The notes: generated by a model from the letters alone, not told the origin. A DNA stretch of 12,560 bases from Pararhizobium_B sp051960215 (GCA_051960215.1 JBQCEN010000226.1:1-12560), one strand, 5' to 3'; positions 1 to 6,860 are shown, counted from the first letter of the stretch. Program-made: numbers and translations.

Positions 1-244
1 GATTGCGGCCATGACGAAGCTCCTGGCTCGGCTTCTCGTCAATCTTGACGGCGACCTCGCAGGCGAAGAACTCGCTCGCCGACTTCAGCTTGGGGAACTT
101 CTCGAGGATGGGCAGGCTCTCGCCTTCGAGCCCGAAGAGCAGGAAGCGGATGTCCGGGTGTCGCTCCAGGGCCTTCGCCGCGCCTGCCAGGACGACGGAA
201 GGGCCGTGGTCGCCACCCATCACATCTACCGCGATCTTGACCAC
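1..244 (-). CDS. plsX: Phosphate acyltransferase PlsX, N-terminal part (truncated by window edge)
   Basis: PlsX makes acyl-phosphate from acyl-ACP, the first acyl donor for phosphatidic acid synthesis in bacteria that use PlsX/PlsY; it is a peripheral membrane enzyme. Only the first 81 codons are present and the rest lies beyond position 1. The reading frame begins VKIAVDVMGGDHGPSVVL, the glycine-rich N-terminal signature of the family, followed by the usual ALERHPDIRFLLFG strand-helix pattern. I chose the GTG at 244 because GGAG lies six bases before it and the family motif starts immediately after. An in-frame ATG at 280 has no visible ribosome binding site. The YceD gene lies 108 bases upstream on the same strand. 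Many bacteria have rpmF between yceD and plsX, but there is no room for it here. Family call is confident; the start is likely. Confidence 0.9.
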   Translation of the reverse strand, partial: MVKIAVDVMGGDHGPSVVLAGAAKALERHPDIRFLLFGLEGESLPILEKFPKLKSASEFFACEVAVKIDEKPSQELRHGRN

Positions 245-296
245 GTCATGCTCCGATTCCCCTGCGATTCGACCAAGCATGGCCACCGCGGCGCAG

Positions 297-324
297 AAAA
301 TAGACGTTTCGCCGGCCGGCACAA
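297..324 (-). promoter_or_regulatory. Candidate plsX promoter with palindromic spacer
   Basis: In the 108-base gap before plsX, the minus strand shows TTGTGC (319-324), a 16-base spacer and TATTTT (297-302), a fair sigma-70-like pair. The spacer contains a perfect 10-base palindrome, GCCGGCCGGC, at 311-320. This is pattern matching only; plsX could instead be read through from yceD. Confidence 0.3.
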
Positions 325-352
325 CAGCACGCCAATCGTTTTCCCGGCATGC

Positions 353-898
353 CTAGTCATCGCCGCGCCGCCAATCCTTCAGCCGCGCGAAGGGCGAGGC
401 CCCCTCTTCCTCCCCTTCCGCGCCCTCGGCCGCCGGAGCGAACTCGGCGCCAGGCTTGCGCGGATAGGGATCGATCGCCAGCGCCGCGAATTCGGCGACG
501 ACCGCACCGACGTCGATCGTGTCGCCGCTGAATGGTTCCGGCATGTCCGGGCCGTCGGGGTCGACCACCACTTCGCCGCCATCGAGATCGGGCCGGGCGA
601 GCCGCGAGCCTTCGGGCACAAAGAGCGCCTCGAAAGGCTCGTCGATCACTGCCTCGACCGGCTCGAGCGTAACGACGCAGGCCTGCGTCAGGCGGGCGTG
701 GCAGCGGCCCTTTACCCGGACCCCGTCGCGCTTCCACCGGCTCACCTGCATCTCGGCGGCCAGTTCGCCGACCTCGAGCACGTTCCAGCTCTGCGCGAGG
801 GCCGCCCGTTCGTCGGCGTCGGCTGCGATCGTCACGGTCACCGGGTTCGCCGACACGTGGCCGACCTTGACGGGATAGGAAAAGGGGACGTCCTTCAT
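353..898 (-). CDS. YceD/DUF177 family protein
   Basis: This 181-residue protein belongs to the YceD (DUF177) family, small cytosolic proteins commonly encoded next to rpmF/plsX and linked in bacteria and plastids to 23S rRNA accumulation. The molecular activity is not established. Family features are the N-terminal FSYPVKVGHVSANPV segment, a central beta-rich domain with Cys66 and Cys74 (CHARLTQAC), and the acidic C-terminal stretch ending in EFAALAIDPYPRKPG. The tail is rich in Glu, Gly and Ala. I prefer the ATG at 898, which has GAGG six bases upstream. A GTG at 910 would overlap the upstream chaperone stop codon (GTGA) but lacks a Shine-Dalgarno sequence. Its place between the cytochrome bc1 chaperone and plsX is common in Rhizobiales. 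Family call is good; function is inferred from homologues only. Confidence 0.85.
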   Translation of the reverse strand: MKDVPFSYPVKVGHVSANPVTVTIAADADERAALAQSWNVLEVGELAAEMQVSRWKRDGVRVKGRCHARLTQACVVTLEPVEAVIDEPFEALFVPEGSRLARPDLDGGEVVVDPDGPDMPEPFSGDTIDVGAVVAEFAALAIDPYPRKPGAEFAPAAEGAEGEEEGASPFARLKDWRRGDD

Positions 899-906
899 TT
901 CCGGCC

Positions 907-1461
907 TCACGCGGTCGCGACCACGGGCGGGGCGCCGAGGTCGAGCGTGCCGTCGGCGATCGCCCGGTCGGAGCAGCGGTCGAAGGCCCGCGCCAGATGG
1001 ATCATATAGGACGCCAGGCCCTGCATTTCCGACGCCTCGGCACCAGCCTCGGGATGGATGTTGCGCCGCAAGGCGAGCGCCAGCGCCTGCTCATCGCCCG
1101 CGTCGAGCGCCTTACCATACGCATCGACACGGCCGTAAAACATGCGACCGAACTTCTTCATCTTCTTCGGCACGCCCATGTCGCCGACGCCGAGCTCGCG
1201 GATCGAATGATCGATGTCGAGGAAGAACTCGTCGACGATCTCCTGGGCGATGTCGCGGACGGCGCGGTCGCCGGAGCGCGCGCGCCTCAGAAACAGGATG
1301 ACGTGGGCAGCGACCATCTCGAATCGCCCCATGACCGTGTCCGGCACGTCCATCTCCTCATAGAGGAGCGGCAGCCGCGCGGCCTCCGTCAGCGACGCAT
1401 ACAGACGATCGACGATCAGCCGGTTGTCGCTTTTTTTCCGGCTGAAGAACGAAAGGATCAT
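907..1461 (-). CDS. Ubiquinol-cytochrome c chaperone family protein (CBP3-like)
   Basis: The 184-residue product matches the ubiquinol-cytochrome c chaperone family (Pfam Ubiq_cyt_C_chap). Its mitochondrial member Cbp3 helps cytochrome b synthesis and bc1 complex assembly; the bacterial role is assumed to be similar but is less well tested. Recognisable parts are the N-terminal MILSFFSRKK, the helix with DTVMGRFEMVAAHVILFLRR (about residues 41-60), and GVPKKMKKFGRMFYGR in the middle. There is no signal peptide or membrane segment, which fits a cytosolic protein working at the membrane face. I start at the ATG at 1461, preceded by GAAGG about eight bases away. The frame stays open much further upstream, but that extension runs antisense through bamE and lacks family similarity. 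It is followed almost without gap by the YceD gene and is divergent from bamE. Confidence 0.88.
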   Translation of the reverse strand: MILSFFSRKKSDNRLIVDRLYASLTEAARLPLLYEEMDVPDTVMGRFEMVAAHVILFLRRARSGDRAVRDIAQEIVDEFFLDIDHSIRELGVGDMGVPKKMKKFGRMFYGRVDAYGKALDAGDEQALALALRRNIHPEAGAEASEMQGLASYMIHLARAFDRCSDRAIADGTLDLGAPPVVATA

Positions 1462-1499
1462 GAAAATGCCTTCGATTGCCCGTTTCTTCGCCGCGCAGT

Positions 1500-1528
1500 C
1501 TTGGCGCGCCATGTTGCATAGTCGTAAT
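1500..1528 (+). promoter_or_regulatory. Candidate bamE promoter, possibly overlapping a divergent one
   Basis: CTTGGC (1500-1505) and CGTAAT (1523-1528) are separated by 17 bases and resemble the alphaproteobacterial housekeeping consensus (CTTGAC, N17, CTATAT). A start near 1535 would give a leader of about 55 bases before bamE. On the opposite strand CTATGC (1517-1522) could serve as a -10 for the chaperone, so the two promoters may overlap face to face. This is inference from sequence only. Confidence 0.35.
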
Positions 1529-1590
1529 GGCTGGTTTACCGAAGCAGCCGTGAAACGCAATGGCAAGCCGGGCAGGCCGCACCGAGGGAG

Positions 1591-2088
1591 ATGTCGTTGA
1601 GCATACGGGTTTTCAAGTCGCGCCGCGGTACGGTCGCCGCGGCAGCGCTGGCGCTGTGCGTGGTGGGCGGAGCCGTCACGGGCTGTGCCGAACAGACCCT
1701 TCATCAGGGCTACGTCGTCGACGAGGACGCCCTGAAGCTCGTCCCGGTCGGCTCCAGCCGCGAGCAGGTCCTGCTGACGCTCGGAACGCCCTCGACCACG
1801 GCCACCTTCGACAACGAAGCCTTCTATTACATCAGCCAGAAGCGCGTGCGCGAGCTCGCCTTCATGAAGCCGCGGATCGTCGGGCAGAACGTGCTCGCGA
1901 TCTATTTCGACAAGGACGGCACGGTCCAGCGGATCGCCAACTACACGCTGAAGGACGGTCACGTCTTCGACATGATCTCGCGGACGACCCCGACGGGTGG
2001 CAAGGAACAGACCTTCCTCGGCCAGATCCTCTCGGGCGGTGCCTCGGTCCCGCAGATCGGCCACCAGCGCACGCCGGGGAGCATCTAA
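1591..2088 (+). CDS. bamE: Outer membrane assembly lipoprotein BamE/SmpA family
   Basis: The 165-residue protein is a BamE/SmpA-type lipoprotein, an accessory subunit of the BAM machine that inserts beta-barrel proteins into the outer membrane. The N-terminus has basic residues (KSRRG), a hydrophobic stretch (VAAAALALCVVGGAV) and a lipobox VTGC with Cys32 as the lipidation site. The BamE domain covers about residues 40-120. It includes VPVGSSREQVLLTLGTPS, the helix-turn and GTPS motif of the family, and then an alternating beta region ending YFDKDGTVQRIANYTLKDG. The C-terminal 40 residues are low in complexity. The start is uncertain. GAGGGAG directly abuts the ATG at 1591, which is too close for normal spacing, whereas the in-frame TTG at 1597 has six bases of spacing. 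It converges with hppA and is followed by a repeat and a terminator. Confidence 0.88.
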   Translation: MSLSIRVFKSRRGTVAAAALALCVVGGAVTGCAEQTLHQGYVVDEDALKLVPVGSSREQVLLTLGTPSTTATFDNEAFYYISQKRVRELAFMKPRIVGQNVLAIYFDKDGTVQRIANYTLKDGHVFDMISRTTPTGGKEQTFLGQILSGGASVPQIGHQRTPGSI

Positions 2089-2098
2089 GCCCCTTGGG

Positions 2099-2136
2099 AC
2101 GTCATGGCCGGGCTTGTCACGGCCATCCATGACGCC
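2099..2136. repeat. Dispersed alphaproteobacterial palindromic repeat (DKPGHD type)
   Basis: The element has outer arms CGTCATGG (2100-2107) and CCATGACG (2127-2134). It also has an alternative inner pairing, ATGGCCG (2104-2110) with CGGCCAT (2120-2126), around the loop GGCTTGTCA. Read as protein it gives MAGLVTAIHDA on plus and VMDGRDKPGHDV on minus. From general knowledge, peptides of this type recur in spurious ORFs of many Rhizobiales because of a high-copy intergenic repeat. It sits in the convergent bamE/hppA spacer just before the terminator. A second copy is not visible in this window, so the repeat nature rests on recognition rather than on an internal match. Confidence 0.6.
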
Positions 2137-2166
2137 GGAGCTTGTACCCATTTTGTCATCACACTG

Positions 2167-2194
2167 AAAAAACCCCGCGCGAAGCGGGGTTTTT
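2167..2194. terminator. Bidirectional intrinsic terminator between bamE and hppA
   Basis: CCCCGC (2173-2178) pairs with GCGGGG (2184-2189) around the loop GCGAA. Six A residues precede the stem (2167-2172) and five T residues follow it (2190-2194), with a further T run after one C. It therefore works as a GC stem plus U tract on either strand. It would end bamE (stop 80 bases away) and hppA (stop only about 25 bases away). This is the clearest terminator in the window. Confidence 0.9.
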
Positions 2195-2217
2195 CTTTTT
2201 CGGATGCGCGGTGCTGG

Positions 2218-4401
2218 TCAGTGCGAGAGCACGGCGAGAAGCAGGAGCGCCACGATGTTGGTGATCTTGATCGCCGGGTTCACCGCGGGACCTGCCGTAT
2301 CCTTGTAGGGATCGCCGACCGTGTCGCCCGTCACCGAGGCCTTGTGGGCGTCGCCGCCCTTCTCGTGGCGCACGCCGTTGGCGTCGACGAAGCCGTCCTC
2401 GAAGCTCTTCTTGGCGTTGTCCCACGCGCCGCCGCCGGAGGTCATCGAGATCGCGACGAAGAGGCCGTTGACGATCACGCCGAGGAGCATCGCCCCCAGG
2501 GCCGCGAAGGCGGAGGCCTTGGAGCCGGAGATCAGCAGCACGCCGAAATAGACGACGAGCGGCGCCAGCACCGGCAGCAGCGAGGGCACGATCATCTCCT
2601 TGATTGCCGCTCGCGTCAGCATGTCGACGGCGCGGGCATAGTCGGGCCGGTCGCGGCCTTCCATGATGCCCGGCTTCTCCTTGAACTGGCGGCGGACTTC
2701 CTGCACGACCGCGCCCCCTGCCCGGCCGACGGCGGTCATCGCGATGCCGCCGAAGAGGTAGGGGATGAGGCCGCCGAAGATCAGCCCGGCCACCACGTAG
2801 GGGTTGGAGAGGCTGAAGGAGATGTCGCCGATGCCGTGGAAGTACGGGAAGGCGGTCGCCCCCGCCTTGTTCGCCTCGGTGGCGAAATAGGTGAGGTCGT
2901 TCGAGTAGGCGGCGAAGAGCACGAGGGCGCCGAGGCCCGCCGAACCGATGGCGTAGCCCTTCGTCACCGCCTTCGTGGTGTTGCCGACCGCGTCCAGCGC
3001 ATCGGTCGACTTGCGGACCTCCGAGGGAAGGCCCGCCATCTCGGCGATGCCGCCGGCGTTGTCGGTGACGGGGCCGAAGGCGTCGAGGGCGACGATCATG
3101 CCGGCAAGCCCGAGCATCGTCGTCACCGCGATCGCGATGCCGAAGAGGCCGGCGAGCTGGTAGGTGAAGATGATGCCGCCGGCGATCACGATCGCCGGCA
3201 GCGCCGTGGCCTCGAGCGAGACCGCAAGGCCCTGGATGACATTGGTGCCGTGGCCGGTGACCGAGGCCTGGGCGATCGAGTTGACGGGCCGCTTGTTGGT
3301 CCCCGTGTAGTATTCGGTGATGATGACGATCAGCCCGGTGACGACGAGGCCGAGCAGGCCGCAGAAGAAGAGGTTCGTGCCGCTGATCGCGAGGTCCGCG
3401 CTGCCGACGAGCGGCTTGACGGTGCCGACCGTGCCCCAGCCGACGGTGAGGCTCGTGGCGATGGCGAGCCCGACGATGGACAGGGCACCGGTGACGATCA
3501 GGCCCTTGTAGAGCGCGCCCATGATCGAGCCGTTGGCGCCGAGGCGCACGAAGAAGGTGCCGATGATCGAGGTGACGATGCAGGTGCCGCAGATGAGCAG
3601 CGGATAGAGCATCACCGACGGCAGCACCGCCTGCCCCGCGAAGAAGATCGCGCCGAGCACCATCGTCGCCACGACCGTCACGGCGTAGGTCTCGAAGAGG
3701 TCGGCGGCCATGCCGGCGCAGTCGCCGACATTGTCGCCGACATTGTCGGCGATCGTCGCCGGGTTGCGCGGATCGTCTTCCGGAATGCCGGCCTCGACCT
3801 TGCCGACGAGGTCGCCGCCGACGTCGGCCCCTTTCGTGAAGATGCCGCCGCCGAGACGGGCGAAGATCGAGATCAGCGAGGCGCCGAAGCCGAGCGCGAC
3901 GAGCGCGTCGATCACGTGGCGCGGCACCGCGTTGTCGACGATCGGGTAGCCGAAGGCCCGGGTCAGAAGCAGGTAGTAGATCGAGACGCCGAGAAGCGCG
4001 AGGCCGGCGACGAGCATGCCGGTGATGGCGCCGGACTTGAAGGCGATCTCGAGGCCGGCCGAGAGGCTGTGGGTGGCGGCCTGCGCGGTGCGCACGTTGG
4101 CGCGGACCGAGATGTGCATGCCGATGAAGCCGGCCGCGCCGGAGAGCACCGCGCCGATCAGGAAGCCAAAGGCGGCGGCGGCGGAAAGAAGGAACCAGGC
4201 GATGATGAAGACGATGATGCCGACGATGGCGATCGTCGTGTACTGGCGGGTCAGGTAGGCCTGCGCGCCCTCGCGAATCGCCCCGGCAATCTCCTTCATG
4301 CGGGAATTGCCCTGATCGGCAGCCAGGACCGACTGCGTGGCCCACACCGCATAAGCGATGGACAGGAGCCCGCAGACGATGACGGCAATCAAGATTGACA
4401 T
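2218..4401 (-). CDS. hppA: Membrane-bound proton-translocating pyrophosphatase, K+-independent type
   Basis: This 727-residue polytopic inner-membrane enzyme hydrolyses pyrophosphate and pumps protons. The length fits the family and the protein is hydrophobic throughout, consistent with about 16 membrane helices. The substrate-binding block reads FTKGADVGGDLVGKVE with Asp193, Asp197 and Lys201, then DNVGDNVGDCAGMAADLFE, which supplies the acidic Mg-PPi ligands. The later motif GNTTKAVTKGYAIGSAGL has lysine at residue 477, the position that is alanine in K+-dependent enzymes. This indicates the K+-independent H+-pumping subfamily. The block has Gly-Gly where many homologues have Gly-Ala (DVGAD), a mild variant. 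I start at ATG 4401, with GGAGG ten bases upstream; a longer frame to 4440 adds no family sequence. It is the last gene of the minus-strand series, about 200 bases after the MFS gene, and probably has its own promoter. Confidence 0.97.
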   Translation of the reverse strand: MSILIAVIVCGLLSIAYAVWATQSVLAADQGNSRMKEIAGAIREGAQAYLTRQYTTIAIVGIIVFIIAWFLLSAAAAFGFLIGAVLSGAAGFIGMHISVRANVRTAQAATHSLSAGLEIAFKSGAITGMLVAGLALLGVSIYYLLLTRAFGYPIVDNAVPRHVIDALVALGFGASLISIFARLGGGIFTKGADVGGDLVGKVEAGIPEDDPRNPATIADNVGDNVGDCAGMAADLFETYAVTVVATMVLGAIFFAGQAVLPSVMLYPLLICGTCIVTSIIGTFFVRLGANGSIMGALYKGLIVTGALSIVGLAIATSLTVGWGTVGTVKPLVGSADLAISGTNLFFCGLLGLVVTGLIVIITEYYTGTNKRPVNSIAQASVTGHGTNVIQGLAVSLEATALPAIVIAGGIIFTYQLAGLFGIAIAVTTMLGLAGMIVALDAFGPVTDNAGGIAEMAGLPSEVRKSTDALDAVGNTTKAVTKGYAIGSAGLGALVLFAAYSNDLTYFATEANKAGATAFPYFHGIGDISFSLSNPYVVAGLIFGGLIPYLFGGIAMTAVGRAGGAVVQEVRRQFKEKPGIMEGRDRPDYARAVDMLTRAAIKEMIVPSLLPVLAPLVVYFGVLLISGSKASAFAALGAMLLGVIVNGLFVAISMTSGGGAWDNAKKSFEDGFVDANGVRHEKGGDAHKASVTGDTVGDPYKDTAGPAVNPAIKITNIVALLLLAVLSH

Positions 4402-4478
4402 TGCCCAACTTCCTCCTTCATGGCCGACAGACTCCTCCATCGTCGGCCGGTTACACCTGGCGACGCGTTGCTGTTCGC

Positions 4479-4493
4479 GCTTTCCCTGAAAGC
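4479..4493. promoter_or_regulatory. Short dyad in the hppA leader
   Basis: GCTTTC-CCT-GAAAGC is a perfect six-base inverted repeat with a three-base centre. It lies in the untranslated leader, about 78 bases before the hppA start and just downstream of the candidate promoter. It could be an operator half-site pair or a small RNA hairpin; nothing distinguishes these. No T tract follows, so it is not a terminator. Confidence 0.25.
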
Positions 4494-4512
4494 TGACCCC
4501 GCATCGAGGCGG

Positions 4513-4541
4513 ATGATTGCGGGAGCGTCACCGGCCGTCAA
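4513..4541 (-). promoter_or_regulatory. Candidate hppA promoter
   Basis: On the minus strand CTTGACG contains TTGACG (4536-4541), a strong match to the alphaproteobacterial -35 element. A 17-base spacer and AATCAT (4513-4518) follow, a weak -10 that keeps the second-position A and the final T. It lies in the 205-base gap between the MFS stop and hppA and implies a leader of about 105 bases. The remaining gap shows no gene or terminator. Confidence 0.4.
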
Positions 4542-4606
4542 GGACTGTTTGTCGCAGACGGTATCCGGCTCCTCACGGGTCGGGAGCAGACCTGGAGCGC
4601 CGAGCT

Positions 4607-5848
4607 TCAGCGGGCCTGGGCCCGCTCCCGGCGGCTGGCGAGCGCGCCGAAGGCGAGCAGCGTCAGGCAAGCGGCGACGACGGGCCAGAAGACGAGGCTG
4701 AGGGCGCTCCAGCCGAAGGCGTTGAGCACCTGGCCCGACGCGAAGGAGGCGAAGGCAACCGAGGCGAAGAGCACCACGTCGTGCAGGCCCTGCACCTTGT
4801 TCTTCTCCGACGGCCGATAGCAGGCCGTGATCATGGCGGTCGAGCCGATGAAGGCGAAGTTCCACCCGAGACCGAGCAGGACCAGCGCCAGCCAGAAGTT
4901 CCAGACGGCAATGCCGATATGGGCGATCATGGCGCAGGCGATCAGGATGAAGAGGCCCGTCGCGACGATCCGCTCGCGCCCGAAGCGCGCGATGAGCCGG
5001 CCGGTGAAGAAGCTCGGCGCGTACATCGCCATCGCGTGCCACTGGATGCCGAGCGTCGCGGTATCGGTCGAGAGGCCGCAGCCGACCATGGCGAGCGGCG
5101 CGCCGGTCATCATGAAGGTCATCAGGGCGTAGGAACTGACGCCGCAGACGAGGGCGATGAGGAAGCGGCGATCGAGCACGATCTCGGCCAGCGGCCGCGC
5201 CGGCTCGCTCGTCGCCGTCTCGTCGTCCGATTCCGGACCATCGGCGATCCGCAACTGCGAGAGGACGGCGACGCCGATCAGGCCGATCGGCACGAGCGCG
5301 ACGAAGGAGCCCGCGAACATCGCAGGCGCCAGAGCGGTCCGCGTATGGATGACAACCTGCGGACCGATGATCGCCGCGAAGACGCCGCCGGCGAGCACCA
5401 GCGAGATCGCCTGCGGCTTGAACCCGGGCGGCGCCGCATCGGCGGCGGCGAAGCGGTATTGCTGGACGAAGGCGTTGCCGAGGCCGACGACGAGCAGGCC
5501 GGCGGCGAAGAGCCAGAAGCTGCCGACGAGCAGCGCAAGGGCGGCGATGATGCCGCCGGTCGCCGGCAGCAGCGCGCCGGTCATGAAGCCGTTGCGGCGC
5601 CCGACGCGGCGCATCAGCGCCGCTGCGAGCACCGCGCCGAGCGCGACACCGACGTTGAAGCCGGTGACGGGAAGGGTCGCGAGCGACTTGTCGTCGCCCA
5701 GGAGGTAGTGGCCGGCGAGCCCGCCCATCGAGATCGTGATCGGAACCGCCGAGCCGACGATCGCCTGGCTCGCGGCCAGAAGCAGGGCGTTGCGCCGCGC
5801 GCCGGAGCGTGTGGCCGTGCCGCCCGCCCTGACGTCCGGCCAATTCAT
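4607..5848 (-). CDS. MFS transporter of unknown substrate
   Basis: The 413-residue protein is a major facilitator superfamily permease with about 12 hydrophobic segments in two halves. The halves are joined by a charged loop (about residues 205-225, GPESDDETATSEPARP). The loop after helix 2 reads LMRRVGRRNGF, a basic version of MFS motif A that lacks the usual aspartate. The second half repeats the pattern at TGRLIARFGRERIV. The N-terminus (about 20 residues, GGTATRSGARRN) is basic and cytoplasmic. No substrate-specific motif is recognised. Its start codon overlaps the nusB stop (ATGA at 5848-5845), so it is probably translationally coupled to nusB and co-transcribed with ribH. That makes transport of a flavin-related or other small metabolite conceivable but unproven. 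hppA lies about 200 bases downstream. Confidence 0.85.
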   Translation of the reverse strand: MNWPDVRAGGTATRSGARRNALLLAASQAIVGSAVPITISMGGLAGHYLLGDDKSLATLPVTGFNVGVALGAVLAAALMRRVGRRNGFMTGALLPATGGIIAALALLVGSFWLFAAGLLVVGLGNAFVQQYRFAAADAAPPGFKPQAISLVLAGGVFAAIIGPQVVIHTRTALAPAMFAGSFVALVPIGLIGVAVLSQLRIADGPESDDETATSEPARPLAEIVLDRRFLIALVCGVSSYALMTFMMTGAPLAMVGCGLSTDTATLGIQWHAMAMYAPSFFTGRLIARFGRERIVATGLFILIACAMIAHIGIAVWNFWLALVLLGLGWNFAFIGSTAMITACYRPSEKNKVQGLHDVVLFASVAFASFASGQVLNAFGWSALSLVFWPVVAACLTLLAFGALASRRERAQAR

Positions 5849-6339
5849 CCCTTGCGGCTGTCTTCCGCAGCCCTGATGCGGCGCGCGAGACGGTCGAGCA
5901 CGGCGTTCACCAGCTTCGGCTCTTCTTCCTCGAAGAACGCCTTGGCGACGTCGACATCTTCGGAGACGACGACGGCGATCGGCACCTCGCCGCGATGCGA
6001 CAACTCATAGGCGCCGGCCCGCAGGATCGCGCGCAGCGTCGAATCGAGGCGCGACAGCGGCCAGTCGGCCGTCAGCGCGGAGCGGATCATCGGGTCGAGC
6101 CGCCGCTGCTCGGAGACGACACCGGAGACGATCGAGCGGAACCACTGGACGTCGGCGCGGCGATAGACGAGGCCGTCGAGCTCCTGGCCGAGGCGGTGCG
6201 CTTCGTATTCCGCGACCACTTCGAGCACGCCGGCTCCCCCGACGTCCATCTGGTAGAGCGCCTGCACGGCGGCAAGCCGCGCCGCGCCGCGCTGGTTGGC
6301 CGGCTTGACGTCCTTGGGGATCGGATTGGTATCGCTCAC
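5845..6339 (-). CDS. nusB: Transcription antitermination factor NusB
   Basis: NusB binds boxA RNA with NusE (S10) and supports antitermination and processing of rRNA transcripts. The 164-residue product has the all-helical NusB fold from about residue 17. It opens with RGAARLAAVQALYQMDVGG, the family's first helix, and ends with VNAVLDRLARRIR, the equivalent of the conserved KFVNGVLD...AR C-terminal helix. The middle shows ADWPLSRLDSTLRAILRAGAYEL and VPIAVVVSEDVDVAKAFF, also standard. I chose the GTG at 6339, which overlaps the ribH stop as GTGA. The frame extends further upstream, but only as an antisense-like continuation through ribH. The Shine-Dalgarno GGAG is only two bases from the GTG, so coupling to ribH translation is likely. 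The ribH-nusB pairing is widely conserved. Confidence 0.95.
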   Translation of the reverse strand: MSDTNPIPKDVKPANQRGAARLAAVQALYQMDVGGAGVLEVVAEYEAHRLGQELDGLVYRRADVQWFRSIVSGVVSEQRRLDPMIRSALTADWPLSRLDSTLRAILRAGAYELSHRGEVPIAVVVSEDVDVAKAFFEEEEPKLVNAVLDRLARRIRAAEDSRKG

Positions 6340-6800
6340 GGCTCCACGCCCAGTTTCTCTTTGACCTCGATCATCCGCAGCGCCGCACGCGCTGCATCCC
6401 CTCCCTTGTCCTTCTCGTTGCGGCGCGCCCGCACCCATGCCTGTTCGTCGTTCTCGACGGTGAGGATGCCGTTTCCGACAGCAACCGATTCGTTGACGGA
6501 AAGGTCCATGATGGCGCGACAGGATTCGTTGGCGACGATGTCGAAATGATAGGTCTCGCCGCGAATGACCGTGCCGAGCGCGACGAAACCGTCATAGACC
6601 GTGCCGCCGTCCTCTCCGGCCGCGTCGAGCGCCATCGCGATCACGGCCGGCACTTCGAGCGCGCCGGGCACGGTGATCACGTCCCACGTCGCCCCCGCCG
6701 CCTCGAGCGCCGCGGTCGCCCCATCGAGAAGCGCGTCGGCGAGGTCGTCGTAGAAGCGCGCTTCCACGATCAGCAAATGGGAGCGGGAGCTCTTGGCCAT
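6336..6800 (-). CDS. ribH: 6,7-dimethyl-8-ribityllumazine synthase
   Basis: RibH condenses 5-amino-6-ribitylaminouracil with 3,4-dihydroxy-2-butanone 4-phosphate to give lumazine, the penultimate riboflavin intermediate. The 154-residue length is typical of this oligomeric enzyme. Visible signatures are the first strand HLLIVEARFYDDL with Phe16 as the aromatic substrate contact, VPGALEVP (about 44-51), GTVIRGETYHFD with catalytic His85, and the C-terminal ARRNEKDKGGDAARAAL. I start at ATG 6800, with AAGGA 11 bases upstream. An upstream ATG at 6884 would add 28 residues with no family similarity. It overlaps nusB by four bases. The 120-base gap to ribE upstream carries a promoter-like sequence, so ribH-nusB-MFS may be expressed separately from ribD-ribE. 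Confidence 0.97.
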   Translation of the reverse strand: MAKSSRSHLLIVEARFYDDLADALLDGATAALEAAGATWDVITVPGALEVPAVIAMALDAAGEDGGTVYDGFVALGTVIRGETYHFDIVANESCRAIMDLSVNESVAVGNGILTVENDEQAWVRARRNEKDKGGDAARAALRMIEVKEKLGVEP

Positions 6801-6832
6801 CGAAACCGGAATCCTTGGGACCGCCGTCTGGC

Positions 6833-6860
6833 GAAATAAGGGAGTGTGACCGCGGGTCAA
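6833..6860 (-). promoter_or_regulatory. Candidate ribH promoter with an overlapping dyad
   Basis: In the ribE-ribH gap the minus strand has TTGACC (6855-6860), 16 bases, then TATTTC (6833-6838). The -35 overlaps the dyad TGACC-GCG-GGTCA (6847-6859), which looks like an operator. The rest of the 6801-6920 gap shows no gene, and I do not see the conserved boxes of an FMN riboswitch. Confidence 0.35.

Noticed and set aside
1462..2151. N-terminal extension of the chaperone frame up to 2151
   Set aside because: It runs antisense through bamE and begins in the repeat-derived RDKPGHD peptide; family similarity starts only at the ATG at 1461.
2104..4398. A plus-strand open frame of 764 codons opposite hppA, with many acidic and His-rich runs
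   Set aside because: It is a codon-bias shadow of a strongly conserved pyrophosphatase and has no ribosome site or domain of its own; its first residues come from the palindromic repeat.
4609..4626. GC-rich inverted repeat at the end of the MFS gene (AGCGGGCC / GGCCCGCT)
   Set aside because: It overlaps the last codons, leaves a loop of only two bases if fully paired, and has no T tract, so it is not supported as a terminator.
4517..6010. A plus-strand open frame of 497 codons opposite the MFS gene and nusB
   Set aside because: Same shadow effect; low-complexity charged sequence with no recognisable fold.
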